This document shows, in pieces, positions 25,441-33,591 of a DNA stretch of 42,787 nucleotides. This stretch comes from Natronospirales bacterium. GTDB lineage: Bacteria; Pseudomonadota; Gammaproteobacteria; Natronospirales; JAIVGZ01. The translations under genes and the position numbers were made by a program. A model generated the notes under the pieces. It saw only the letters and a program-made list of their open reading frames with translations, was not told the DNA's origin and did no database searches. The stretch's first letter is position 1, and each line of letters starts with the position of its first letter. The DNA is taken from NCBI GenBank assembly GCA_020201335.1, contig JAIVGZ010000036.1, forward strand, positions 5,995 through 48,781. Reading direction: 5' to 3'.

Positions 25441-26124
25441 TCAGGCCTCCGCGTGCGCGTGGCGCTGCAGGATGCTCGAGAACTCGTCGGCGAAAGTATC
25501 CCAGCGCGTTTCGAGGCGCTCGACCTGGTTCGCGTACCGGTTATAGGCAATGACCGCGGGGATCGCTGCGAACAGGCCCATCGCAGTCGCGATTAGCGCC
25601 TCGGCGATACCCGGCGCGACCATCGCAAGCGTCGCGTGCTGCACGTTACCAAGTGCACGGAATGAATTCATGATGCCCCACACCGTGCCGAACAGCCCGA
25701 CATACGGGCTGGTCGAGCCGACGGTCGCGAGGAACGGCAAGTGCTCCTCCAGCCTGTCGACTTCGCGGACCTGGGTGATGTGCATCGCACGCTCGGCACC
25801 TTTCACGACGTCGGCCGGCGGTATGCCGCGCTGTTTTCGCAGCCGCACGAACTCGCGGAAGCCGGCCTCGAACATGCGTTCGATGCCGCTGAGTTTCTTT
25901 TCGTCGCGCGCCGTAATTTCCTGGTACAGCGTCGAGAGCTCAGTGCCGGACCAGAACCGCTCCTCGAACGCCTCGGTCGCAGAGGAGATATCGCCGAGCA
26001 ACTTGCGCTTCTGCAGAATCACGGCCCATGACGCGACCGACGCGAGGAGCAGCAGCAACATCACGAGCTGCACCAGAAGGCTCGCTTCGAGCACCAGTGC
26101 AATTAACGACATATCAGTCGACAT
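25441..26124 (-). CDS. tolQ: Tol-Pal system protein TolQ
   Basis: ExbB/TolQ family motor subunit with three helices, 227 residues. The N-terminus [16 protein letters not shown] aligns with E. coli TolQ, fixing ATG 26124 as start; this overlaps the ybgC stop by 11 nt. The conserved stretch GLFGTVWGIMNSFRALG and the third helix VAPGIAEALIATAMGLFAAI are present. Confidence 0.97.
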   Translation of the reverse strand: MSTDMSLIALVLEASLLVQLVMLLLLLASVASWAVILQKRKLLGDISSATEAFEERFWSGTELSTLYQEITARDEKKLSGIERMFEAGFREFVRLRKQRGIPPADVVKGAERAMHITQVREVDRLEEHLPFLATVGSTSPYVGLFGTVWGIMNSFRALGNVQHATLAMVAPGIAEALIATAMGLFAAIPAVIAYNRYANQVERLETRWDTFADEFSSILQRHAHAEA

Positions 26125-26566
26125 CCACCCTCCTCTCAAGCAATTCACGGACCGATGCCGGCATACCACGCGGCCGGAAGCTCGCCGCGTCGATGCACGC
26201 TGCAGACACGCGCCCAGTGACCAAGACCTCGGCGCCACGACGGACTTCCTGCTCGACGGTGAACCGGCTGCGGCCCTTGGCCGTCGGCACCACGCTCACA
26301 TCCAGCAGGTCGTCGAAGCGCGCCGGGCGCAGGTAAGCAAGCTCACATCCGACGATCACAAACAGGAGCCCGTGCTCGGCCAGCAACCGCGTCTGGTCCA
26401 CGCCCGCGGCCCGCAGCCACTCGGTGCGCGCCCGCTCCATGAAGCGCAGGTAGTTCGCGTAATAGACGACGCCGCCGAGGTCGGTGTCTTCGTAATACAC
26501 GCGCACGGGCCAGCTAAACTCACCTGCGCTTCGACCACCGGTGTGCGCTTTCGTTCCGCCCTTCAC
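26114..26566 (-). CDS. ybgC: YbgC-type acyl-CoA thioesterase
   Basis: Hotdog-fold thioesterase of the Tol-Pal cluster, 150 residues. The hallmark [20 protein letters not shown], followed by [10 protein letters not shown], includes the catalytic Asp. The family hydrolyses short- to long-chain acyl-CoA; its link to Tol-Pal is by gene position. The start overlaps the ruvB stop. Confidence 0.95.
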   Translation of the reverse strand: MKGGTKAHTGGRSAGEFSWPVRVYYEDTDLGGVVYYANYLRFMERARTEWLRAAGVDQTRLLAEHGLLFVIVGCELAYLRPARFDDLLDVSVVPTAKGRSRFTVEQEVRRGAEVLVTGRVSAACIDAASFRPRGMPASVRELLERRVDVD

Positions 26567-27606
26567 CCGAACATGTCCGGTTCGGTCGATGGGTGCCGGA
26601 CCGGCGCCGGGATACCGAAGTGCAGATACGCCTGGCGCGTTGCCATACGACCGCGCGCGGTGCGCATCATGAAACCCTGCTGGATGAGGTAGGGTTCCAG
26701 CACGTCTTCGATCGTCCCGCGCTCTTCGCCAATCGCCGCAGCCAGGCTATCGACGCCGACAGGCCCACCGTCGAACTTCTCGATGATGGCCAGCAGCAGC
26801 TTGCGGTCCATGATGTCGAAACCGCTGCGGTCGACCTCAAGCACGTCCATCGCACCCTGCGCGACCGCGCCGGTCACGGTGCCGTCACCCTTCATCTGTG
26901 CGAAGTCGCGCACACGCCGTAAAAGCCGGTTCGCGATGCGCGGTGTCCCGCGCGCACGGCCGGCAATCTCGGCAGCGCCGTCGTCATCCACCTCCAGCGC
27001 GATGATGCCCGCCGAGCGAAGCACGATCGCCGCGAGGTCATCGACGCTGTAGAACTCCAGTCGCTGCACGATGCCGAACCGGTCGCGCAACGGCGAGGTG
27101 AGCAGCCCCGCGCGTGTCGTCGCACCGACCAACGTGAACGGCGGCAGGTCGATCTTGATCGAGCGCGCTGCGGGTCCTTCGCCAATCATGATGTCGAGCT
27201 GAAAGTCCTCGAGCGCCGGATACAGAACTTCTTCGACAACGGGACTGAGACGGTGGATCTCGTCGACGAACAGCACATCGCGTGGCTCGAGGTTGGTCAG
27301 CAGCGCGGCCAGGTCGCCAGGGCGTTCGAGCACCGGCCCGGAGGTCTGCCGCAGGTTGACCCCAAGTTCGTTCGCGATGATGTGCGCGAGCGTCGTTTTA
27401 CCGAGGCCCGGGGGGCCAAAGATCAGCGTGTGGTCGAGCGCCTCGCCGCGCTGGCGCGCCGCGCCGATGAATATCTCCATCTGCTCGCGGACGGCCGGCT
27501 GGCCGCGGTACTCAGCGAGCCGCCGGGGCCGCAGCGCGCGGTCGACCGCGGCGTCGTCGTTCCCCTCGCCGGCACTGACTATCCTGTCGAGTTCAGACAT
27601 GCCCAT
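26563..27606 (-). CDS. ruvB: Holliday junction branch-migration ATPase RuvB
   Basis: AAA+ hexameric motor that works with RuvA, 347 residues. Walker A GPPGLGKT, Walker [12 protein letters not shown], sensor [18 protein letters not shown], and the C-terminal winged helix ([20 protein letters not shown]) are intact. The start is ATG 27606 or ATG 27600. It lies 50 nt after the end of the ruvC-ruvA fused frame, so the pump is complete here while its partners are altered. Confidence 0.97.
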   Translation of the reverse strand: MGMSELDRIVSAGEGNDDAAVDRALRPRRLAEYRGQPAVREQMEIFIGAARQRGEALDHTLIFGPPGLGKTTLAHIIANELGVNLRQTSGPVLERPGDLAALLTNLEPRDVLFVDEIHRLSPVVEEVLYPALEDFQLDIMIGEGPAARSIKIDLPPFTLVGATTRAGLLTSPLRDRFGIVQRLEFYSVDDLAAIVLRSAGIIALEVDDDGAAEIAGRARGTPRIANRLLRRVRDFAQMKGDGTVTGAVAQGAMDVLEVDRSGFDIMDRKLLLAIIEKFDGGPVGVDSLAAAIGEERGTIEDVLEPYLIQQGFMMRTARGRMATRQAYLHFGIPAPVRHPSTEPDMFG

Positions 27607-27656
27607 ATCGTAACAGCGGCACAGCGGGATTTAATGACAGATTTCTTAATCTGCGA

Positions 27657-28634
27657 CTAGCGTCGCACCATTCCTTTCAGCGCCTGTCGGATGAGTTCCT
27701 CGGCGGACACCCCGGCCTCGGCCCCCTCCAGCATGCGGCTCGCTTCCTGCGGCTTGTATCCGAGGGCGACCAATGCGCTGTGCGCCTCGTCGCGCGCGCT
27801 GCGCGGCCCGGCGCCCGGGAACGGCGCCTCTCCGGCGGCCGGCGGGGTCTCGCCCGATACGCGGTCCCGCATCTCGACGACCACCCGCTCCGCGGTCTTG
27901 CGCCCGATTCCGGGCACGCGCGTCAGTGTCGCGATGTCGCCGTCGAGCACGCATCGGGAGAACGCCTCGACGCTGATGCCGGACAGGATTGCCAGCGCCA
28001 CCTTCGCGCCGACGCCGTTCACTTTCAGCAGGCTGCGGAAAAGGCTGCGCTCATCCTCTGTCACGAAGCCGAACAATTGGTGTGCATCGTCGCGCACCAC
28101 CATGTGCGTCAGCAGGCGGACGCTCGCACCGACAGCGGGCAGCGCGTAGAAGGTCGACATCGGTGCCTCGACCTCGTAGCCGACGCCGCCGACCTCAATC
28201 AACAAGCGCGGCGGGTGCTCGAGCTTAAGCAAAAGCTTAATCATGTGCTGGACCTGAACCTTGCTTGCATTGCCGGTGCCGACGACCGCCAGCTTGATCT
28301 CGCGCGGCGCGTACTCAGCCAACGGCAGCCCGTCGACGAGGCCCGCGCACATCGCCGCGCCACGCGCCTGGCCGAGCTTCAGCGCGCTGTCTGGGTTGCG
28401 CGCGACGAACACGCGCTCGACGGCGAGTTCGGTCGGTTGGTACTCCCGAATCAGCGCAGCAACACCATCGAAAATCGCACGCAGGCGGGGACCGACATCG
28501 CCGGTTCCGGCGCGAATCACGCCGCTCGCGACGTGCACGCTATTCCGCCCGTCGCCATCCACCACACCCCAGCCGGTCACGCGCGAACCCGGGTCTATGC
28601 CGAGTATGCGGACCTTGGCGGCGGGTGCGTTCAC
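27657..28634 (-). CDS. RuvC-RuvA chimera: truncated RuvC fused in frame to RuvA
   Basis: One 325-residue frame joins two proteins. Residues 1-140 are RuvC resolvase: [15 protein letters not shown] (Asp14), LAVERVF (Glu73), ending in [17 protein letters not shown]. Residues from about 143 are Ruv[17 protein letters not shown], HhH motifs [18 protein letters not shown] and [16 protein letters not shown], and the C-terminal domain [14 protein letters not shown]. Missing are the RuvC C-terminus, which carries the last two catalytic Asp residues (138 and 141 in E. coli), and the first ~15 RuvA residues. Start GTG 28634 overlaps the yebC stop. An internal ATG at 28244 could give a nearly complete RuvA. 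True in-frame deletion or assembly error; both are open. Confidence 0.9.
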   Translation of the reverse strand: MNAPAAKVRILGIDPGSRVTGWGVVDGDGRNSVHVASGVIRAGTGDVGPRLRAIFDGVAALIREYQPTELAVERVFVARNPDSALKLGQARGAAMCAGLVDGLPLAEYAPREIKLAVVGTGNASKVQVQHMIKLLLKLEHPPRLLIEVGGVGYEVEAPMSTFYALPAVGASVRLLTHMVVRDDAHQLFGFVTEDERSLFRSLLKVNGVGAKVALAILSGISVEAFSRCVLDGDIATLTRVPGIGRKTAERVVVEMRDRVSGETPPAAGEAPFPGAGPRSARDEAHSALVALGYKPQEASRMLEGAEAGVSAEELIRQALKGMVRR

Positions 28635-29374
28635 AGCGCCGACAGCACCTCGTCGGGGATGTCGGCGTTGGAGTACACCTGCTGCACATCGTCGAGGTCC
28701 TCCAGCATCTCAAGAAGCTTGAGCATCGTCTCGGCATCCTCACCGTCGAGCGCGACCGAGGTCGACGCCCGCATCGTGGTTTCGGTGTGCGCGGGTTCGA
28801 GGCCGCCCGCCCGCAGCGCGTCGCGTACCTGTTCAAAATCTTCGGGCGCCGTCAGCACTTCGAGGCTGCCGTCTTCGTGCTCGATGATGTCTTCGGCTCC
28901 CGCCTCGAGCGCGACCTCCATCAGCCGGTCACCGTCGGTGCCCTGCTCGCATACGATGACGCCGGAGTGGTTGAACAGGTATGCGACCGAACCGTCGGAG
29001 CCGAGGTTGCCGCCGTGCTTCGAGAATGCGTGCCGCACCTCGGCCACCGTACGGTTGCGATTGTCGGTCATGCAGTCGACCATCACTGCGGCGCCGCCGG
29101 GGCCGTAGCCCTCGTAACGCACCTCCTCGTATGCGACACCCTCGAGTTCGCCGGTGCCGCGCTTCGTCGCGCGCTCAATCGTGTCGCGCGTCATGTTCGC
29201 GGTCAGCGCCTTGTCCATCGCTGTGCGCAAACGCGGATTTGTCGCCGGGTCACCGCCACCGAGCCGTGCGGCGGTCGTGATCTCGCGAATCAGCTTGGTA
29301 AACAGCTTGCCGCGGCGCGCGTCCTGCGCGCCCTTGCGGTGCTGGATATTCGCCCACTTGCTGTGGCCGGCCAT
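28631..29374 (-). CDS. yebC: YebC/PmpR-family translation or transcription factor
   Basis: A 247-residue protein of the YebC/TACO1 family, with the N-terminus [20 protein letters not shown] followed by [11 protein letters not shown] and the three-domain architecture. Members relieve ribosome stalling or regulate transcription, depending on the species. Position upstream of ruvC is the rule in gammaproteobacteria. Its stop overlaps the GTG start of the ruvC frame (GTGA). Confidence 0.96.
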   Translation of the reverse strand: MAGHSKWANIQHRKGAQDARRGKLFTKLIREITTAARLGGGDPATNPRLRTAMDKALTANMTRDTIERATKRGTGELEGVAYEEVRYEGYGPGGAAVMVDCMTDNRNRTVAEVRHAFSKHGGNLGSDGSVAYLFNHSGVIVCEQGTDGDRLMEVALEAGAEDIIEHEDGSLEVLTAPEDFEQVRDALRAGGLEPAHTETTMRASTSVALDGEDAETMLKLLEMLEDLDDVQQVYSNADIPDEVLSAL

Positions 29375-29376
29375 CG

Positions 29377-29931
29377 TTAGAACTGGATGCGCATGCCGAT
29401 GTGCAGGCCGGAGTCGATGGTACGGGTAGCGAAATTATTGAACCCGACCCGCGCGCGACGGTACCCGAGGTAGACCCACGATGACTGCAGCACCTGATAC
29501 TCGCCACGCGCTGCAAACTCGAAGTAACTGTCTGCTCGGCCGAACGACAGGATGTCCGGTGCAAAGTACAGGTGGGCGCCGACCGACACGCGGTCCGCGG
29601 CGGGAAGCGTGTAGCGCCCGTGGCCGCCGAGCGCCAGGACCCCACCGCTCAAAGGGCCACTGTCGAGCCACAGCAGCCGCCCGCCGAGCCCAACATAGAC
29701 CGGGGTTTCCGCGGTGTAGGCGTTGTCGACAATGTGCATGCCGACGCCGACGCTGCGGCGCCCGTTGTCCGCGAAATATGCGGTGCCGTCGAGTTCAATC
29801 TGGCCGAATGAACGCTCGTCGACGAGCTTCGCGTAGCGCACCCAAGCGGCGTCGTCGCGGATATTGAAGTCGAACGTCTGCGCGCAGACGGTGACCGGTA
29901 ACAGCAGGACGAGCAGAATCACGAAACGCAT
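29377..29931 (-). CDS. YfaZ-like outer-membrane beta-barrel protein
   Basis: A 184-residue exported protein with signal peptide ([13 protein letters not shown]). The mature part alternates hydrophobic and polar residues and repeats aromatic strand ends ([42 protein letters not shown]) and ends with Phe, as barrel proteins do. The pattern matches the YfaZ family; function unknown. The stop is only 2 nt from yebC's start, so they may share a transcript. Confidence 0.72.
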   Translation of the reverse strand: MRFVILLVLLLPVTVCAQTFDFNIRDDAAWVRYAKLVDERSFGQIELDGTAYFADNGRRSVGVGMHIVDNAYTAETPVYVGLGGRLLWLDSGPLSGGVLALGGHGRYTLPAADRVSVGAHLYFAPDILSFGRADSYFEFAARGEYQVLQSSWVYLGYRRARVGFNNFATRTIDSGLHIGMRIQF

Positions 29932-29993
29932 TGCTTTAGCTCCAGAGTAAGTTGATGGATTGTACCTGTTTTGGTGACGGTGCCATTCATGCA

Positions 29994-30022
29994 GATCGCG
30001 GTGCGGAGCACCGCTCCTACAC
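29994..30022. repeat. REP-like palindrome downstream of fpr
   Basis: A complete unit of the CGCGGTGCGGAGCACCGC stem type, 9 nt after the fpr stop, in the gap before the YfaZ-like gene. The same gap carries no other structure. Confidence 0.88.
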
Positions 30023-30030
30023 TGGCGCCA

Positions 30031-30765
30031 TCACGAACCTGAAATATATTTCTCGCGGCGTACCCTTTGCGCGGTGAATCCGCGGCCTGTGAGCCACAGC
30101 ATCGCCTCGTCAATCATGTTCGGGTTGCCGCACAGGTATACGACATCGGTCTCAGGGTTAAGCCCTTCACCATCGAACGCGTGCTGCACGTATCCCTGCT
30201 TCTCCCACGGCTGCGCGTCGTCCGGCAGGCCGCGGCTGTAGTGCGCTGTGAAGCGGAAGCGCGGCTGCTCTTCGGCGAACGCGATGAACTCGTCGCCGTA
30301 CAGCAGGTCGGCGCGCGTACGCACGCCGAGCATCAAGCTGATGTCCTGGCTGCTCTCGTCGAGGCGGCGCGCGATGTCCGGCAACATCGCGCGGTACGGC
30401 GTCACGCCGGTGCCGGTTGCGACGAGCAGGTAGCGCGTCGCCGGTTCGTCGCGCAGCACCAGCCGGCCGAACGGCCCGAGCGCCTTGACCGTGTCGCCAG
30501 GTTTCATCGCCCAGAAGCGGTCGGTTGCGAAGCCGTCGACCACCGCCGACACTGCAACATCGACCGTCCGTTCGATGCCTGGGCGGCTGGCGATCGAATA
30601 GCTGCGCCGCACCGGCGACTCGCTCGTACCGAAAAGAATCTGCACGAATTGGCCGGGGATAAACTTCAGCTCGTCGCCGTCCTCGCGCTCGAACGCGAAA
30701 TGCTTGACGCCGGGCGCGATGTCGCGGACCTCATCCAGTACCAGGTTGAAGGGTTCTCTTACCAT
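30031..30765 (-). CDS. fpr: Ferredoxin/flavodoxin-NADP+ reductase family protein
   Basis: FAD-dependent oxidoreductase, 244 residues. The FAD-binding RRSYSIAS and the NADP-binding LLVATGTGVTPYRAML, LMLGVRTRADLLYGDEF and YLCGNPNMIDEAMLWL motifs are present. It passes electrons between NADPH and ferredoxin or flavodoxin. It resembles the single-domain bacterial reductases, though a related flavin reductase role cannot be excluded. It lies downstream of lpd, separated by a REP. Confidence 0.88.
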   Translation of the reverse strand: MVREPFNLVLDEVRDIAPGVKHFAFEREDGDELKFIPGQFVQILFGTSESPVRRSYSIASRPGIERTVDVAVSAVVDGFATDRFWAMKPGDTVKALGPFGRLVLRDEPATRYLLVATGTGVTPYRAMLPDIARRLDESSQDISLMLGVRTRADLLYGDEFIAFAEEQPRFRFTAHYSRGLPDDAQPWEKQGYVQHAFDGEGLNPETDVVYLCGNPNMIDEAMLWLTGRGFTAQRVRREKYISGS

Positions 30766-30796
30766 TTACCTCAATTTACTTCTGCGAGCTGCAGCC

Positions 30797-30824
30797 ATCG
30801 CGGTGCGGAGCACCGCTCCTACAT
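30797..30824. repeat. REP-like palindrome at the lpd stop codon
   Basis: A complete CGCGGTGCGGAGCACCGC-type unit directly follows the lpd stop (TGA then ATGTAGGAGCGG on that strand). It sits between lpd and fpr and may uncouple their expression or stabilise the suc message end. Confidence 0.88.
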
Positions 30825-32258
30825 TCACTTATTGATGCCGTGGATTGCTTTACCATCCACCGCCAACGCGGCTTCGTGCACCACCTCGGCGAGCGTCGGG
30901 TGGCCGTGGCAGATGCGCTGCAGGTCCTCGGCGCTGCCGGAGAACTCCATTGCAACCACGGCTTCCATGATGAGTTCCGACACCAGCGGCCCAACCATGT
31001 GAACGCCGAGGATCGTGTCATGCTCCTTGTCCGCGATGATCTTCACGGTGCCGGCACCCGCTTCCATCGCTTTCGCACGGCCGTTCGGCGCAAAGCTGAA
31101 GGTGCCGACCTTGTACGCACGGCCGCTCTTCTTGACCTCTTCTTCCGTCTTGCCGACCCACGCCAGTTCAGGCGCGGTATACATGATTGACGGGATCGCG
31201 TTGTAGTTGACCTCGGCGTGGTGCCCGGCGATCAACTCGGCGACCATCACGCCCTCCTCGGAGCCCTTGTGCGCAAGCATCGGGCCGCGCACCAGGTCAC
31301 CGATCGCCCAGACATTCTTCACGCCGGTCCGGCAGTGGTCGTCGACAACGACGAAGCCGCGTTCATCGGTCTTGACGCCGCTGTCCTTGCCGAGCAGCGG
31401 CGCGCTATTCGGGCGCCGCCCGACCGCAACAATCAGCTTGTCGAACTCCAACTCCTGCTTGCCGTCCTTATCGTCGTAGCTGACCTTGACGCTTGACTTG
31501 CCGGCTTTCGCGCCCGAGACCTTCGCGCCAAGGCGGATATCGAGGCCGTGCTTCTTAAAGTACCGCAGCGACTCTTTCGCGATCTGCCGGTCGCACATGA
31601 ACAGGAATTCGTCCTGCGCTTCAAGCAACGTGACCTCGGCGCCGAGACGCTTCCACACGCTGCCGAGCTCCAGGCCGATGACGCCGGCGCCGATGACGCC
31701 GAGCCGTTTCGGCACCTTGTCGAACTCCAGCGCGCCCCATGAGTCGACGATCTGCTTGCCGTCGAACGCGGCGCTCTTAAGCTCGACCGGCACAGAGCCG
31801 CCGGCCAGCACGACGTGCTTGCCCTCGATCGTCTGCTTCTTCTTCGCGTCCTCGATGTCGGCAACTTCGACCTTGCCGTTACCGGTATAGGTTCCGGTCC
31901 CTTTGAACGGCGTGACTTTGTTGGCCTTCAGCAGCTGCGCGATGCCGCCGGTCAGACCGGTGACAATCTTTTGCTTGCGTGCCTGCATCGTACCGACATC
32001 CATCTTTACCTTGCCGTCGACCTCGATGCCGTGCGCGGCAAACTCGTGCGTGGACTTGTGGAACATCTCCGACGATTCGAGTAGCGCCTTCGACGGGATG
32101 CAGCCGGCGTTCAGACAGGTGCCGCCGAAAGCGTGGCCATCGGGGTTCAGCCAGTTATCGACGAGCGCCGTGTTCAGCCCGAGCTGAGCACAACGGATTG
32201 CCGATACATACCCGGCCGGGCCTGCACCGATCACTACCACGTCAAACTTGTCAGCCAT
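30825..32258 (-). CDS. lpdA: Dihydrolipoyl dehydrogenase (E3)
   Basis: FAD enzyme reoxidising the lipoyl arm of 2-oxoacid dehydrogenase complexes, 477 residues. N-terminal Rossmann VVVIGAGPAGYVSAIRC; redox pair Cys48-Cys53 in GGTCLNAGCIPSKA; NAD motif RLGVIGAGVIGLELGSVW; C-terminal ICHGHPTLAEVVHEAAL with the catalytic His and Glu. A strong AAGGAG precedes ATG 32258, overlapping the sucB stop. Third gene of sucA-sucB-lpd. Confidence 0.97.
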   Translation of the reverse strand: MADKFDVVVIGAGPAGYVSAIRCAQLGLNTALVDNWLNPDGHAFGGTCLNAGCIPSKALLESSEMFHKSTHEFAAHGIEVDGKVKMDVGTMQARKQKIVTGLTGGIAQLLKANKVTPFKGTGTYTGNGKVEVADIEDAKKKQTIEGKHVVLAGGSVPVELKSAAFDGKQIVDSWGALEFDKVPKRLGVIGAGVIGLELGSVWKRLGAEVTLLEAQDEFLFMCDRQIAKESLRYFKKHGLDIRLGAKVSGAKAGKSSVKVSYDDKDGKQELEFDKLIVAVGRRPNSAPLLGKDSGVKTDERGFVVVDDHCRTGVKNVWAIGDLVRGPMLAHKGSEEGVMVAELIAGHHAEVNYNAIPSIMYTAPELAWVGKTEEEVKKSGRAYKVGTFSFAPNGRAKAMEAGAGTVKIIADKEHDTILGVHMVGPLVSELIMEAVVAMEFSGSAEDLQRICHGHPTLAEVVHEAALAVDGKAIHGINK

Positions 32259-32268
32259 TTATTTCTCC

Positions 32269-33591
32269 TTAAACGCCGAGCATCATCCGCGACGGGTCTT
32301 CGAGTGCTTCTTTCACCGCGACGAGGAACTGAACTGCGTCCTTGCCGTCGATAATGCGGTGGTCGTAGGTCAGCGCGAGGTACATCATCGGCCGGATGAC
32401 GATCTCGCCGTCGACGACGACCGGCCGCTCCTGAATCTTGTGCATGCCGAGGATTGCGCTCTGCGGCATGTTGAGGATCGGGGTCGAAACCAGCGAACCG
32501 AACACACCGCCATTCGTGATCGTGAAGGTACCGCCGGTGAGGTCGTCCATCGTCAGCGAACCGTCGCGGCCCCTTTCGGCCAGTGAGCCAATCGTCTGCT
32601 CGACCTCAGCGAAGCTGAGCTGGTCAGCGTCGCGGATGATCGGCACCACCAGCCCCTTCGGCACCGACACCGCGATGCCGATGTCGTAGTAGTCGTGGTA
32701 AACGACATCTTTGCCGTCGACCGATGCGTTAACGACCGGAAAGCGTTTCAGCGACTCGCACACGGCCTTGACGAAGAACGACATGAAGCCAAGCTTCACG
32801 CCGTGCGTCTTCTCGAAACCATCGCGATACTGCTTGCGCATCGCGACTACCGCCGTCATGTCCGCTTCATTGAAAGAAGTCAGCATCGCGGCGGTCGTTT
32901 GCACCTCGACCATGCGTTCGGCGATGCGCGCGCGCATCCGCGTCATCGGTACCCGCTTATCTTCGCGGTTTCCTGATGGCGCCTGTGTAGGAGCGGCCTT
33001 TGTGGGAGCGGCCCTCTGGCCGCGATCAGAATCGGCACCACTCTTTCCGGCATCCACGTGCTTCTGCACATCCGCTTTCGTAATCCGCCCGTGCCGCCCA
33101 GTACCCTTGACCTTCGCGGCGTCGAGGTCGTGCTCGTCGAGCATGCGGCGCACCGACGGGCTCAGCTTCCCGCTATCGCTATCACCATCATCCTCGGATT
33201 CGTCGGAGGTGTCGCCAGTTGTGGGAGCGGTGCTCCGCACCGCGATATCTTCGGACGGCGCAGCCTTTCCAGACTCTCCTTCGTCCTCCTCCTCGCCCTT
33301 CTCTTCCTTCTTGTCCTCTTTCTTGTCCTCTTTCTTGTCCTCTTTCTTCTCCTCGGCCGCCTCAATCGTCGCGATCACCTGGCCGCCCGTAACCGTCGTG
33401 CCATCGGTGACTTTGATTTCGGCGAGCACGCCGCTGGCAGGAGCCGGCACTTCGAGCACGACCTTGTCGGTCTCGATATCGACAAGGTTCTCATCCCTCT
33501 CGACGCGGTCGCCCTTCTTCTTGTGCCAGTTCACCAGCGTCGCGTCGGCGACGGATTCCGGCAGCTGTGGAACTTTCACTTCGGTGCTCAT
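32269..33591 (-). CDS. sucB: Dihydrolipoyllysine succinyltransferase (E2)
   Basis: Core of the 2-oxoglutarate dehydrogenase complex, 440 residues. Lipoyl domain with Lys43 in [12 protein letters not shown]; a long charged linker 80-143 containing KKED repeats; peripheral-subunit-binding domain [19 protein letters not shown] near 143-180; a second linker 181-210; catalytic domain ending in DHRIIDG. Two REP units lie inside the linkers in frame, giving [10 protein letters not shown] (116-125) and [15 protein letters not shown] (189-203). All catalytic elements are intact. The start overlaps the sucA stop (ATGA). Confidence 0.96.
   Translation of the reverse strand: MSTEVKVPQLPESVADATLVNWHKKKGDRVERDENLVDIETDKVVLEVPAPASGVLAEIKVTDGTTVTGGQVIATIEAAEEKKEDKKEDKKEDKKEEKGEEEDEGESGKAAPSEDIAVRSTAPTTGDTSDESEDDGDSDSGKLSPSVRRMLDEHDLDAAKVKGTGRHGRITKADVQKHVDAGKSGADSDRGQRAAPTKAAPTQAPSGNREDKRVPMTRMRARIAERMVEVQTTAAMLTSFNEADMTAVVAMRKQYRDGFEKTHGVKLGFMSFFVKAVCESLKRFPVVNASVDGKDVVYHDYYDIGIAVSVPKGLVVPIIRDADQLSFAEVEQTIGSLAERGRDGSLTMDDLTGGTFTITNGGVFGSLVSTPILNMPQSAILGMHKIQERPVVVDGEIVIRPMMYLALTYDHRIIDGKDAVQFLVAVKEALEDPSRMMLGV
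32987..33026. repeat. REP-like units inside sucB (second linker)
   Basis: A truncated unit GTAGGAGCGGCCTTT followed by a complete unit GTGGGAGCGGCCCTCTGGCC plus GCGAT. The pair is read through in the sucB frame (opposite strand) and encodes the Ala/Pro/Thr/Arg-rich linker between the E1/E3-binding and catalytic domains. Confidence 0.9.
33221..33246. repeat. REP-like unit inside sucB (first linker)
   Basis: A complete GTGGGAGCGGTGCTCCGCAC plus CGCGAT palindrome, identical in core to the intergenic copies near 16900, 30000, 30810 and 38060, sits in the sucB coding sequence without disturbing the frame. Confidence 0.93.
33311..33348. repeat. 12-bp tandem repeat encoding KKED units of SucB
   Basis: TTGTCCTCTTTC is repeated three times and continues imperfectly. 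On the coding strand it gives EDKK repeats in the first SucB linker. Being a multiple of 3, unit gain or loss would keep the frame. Confidence 0.88.
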
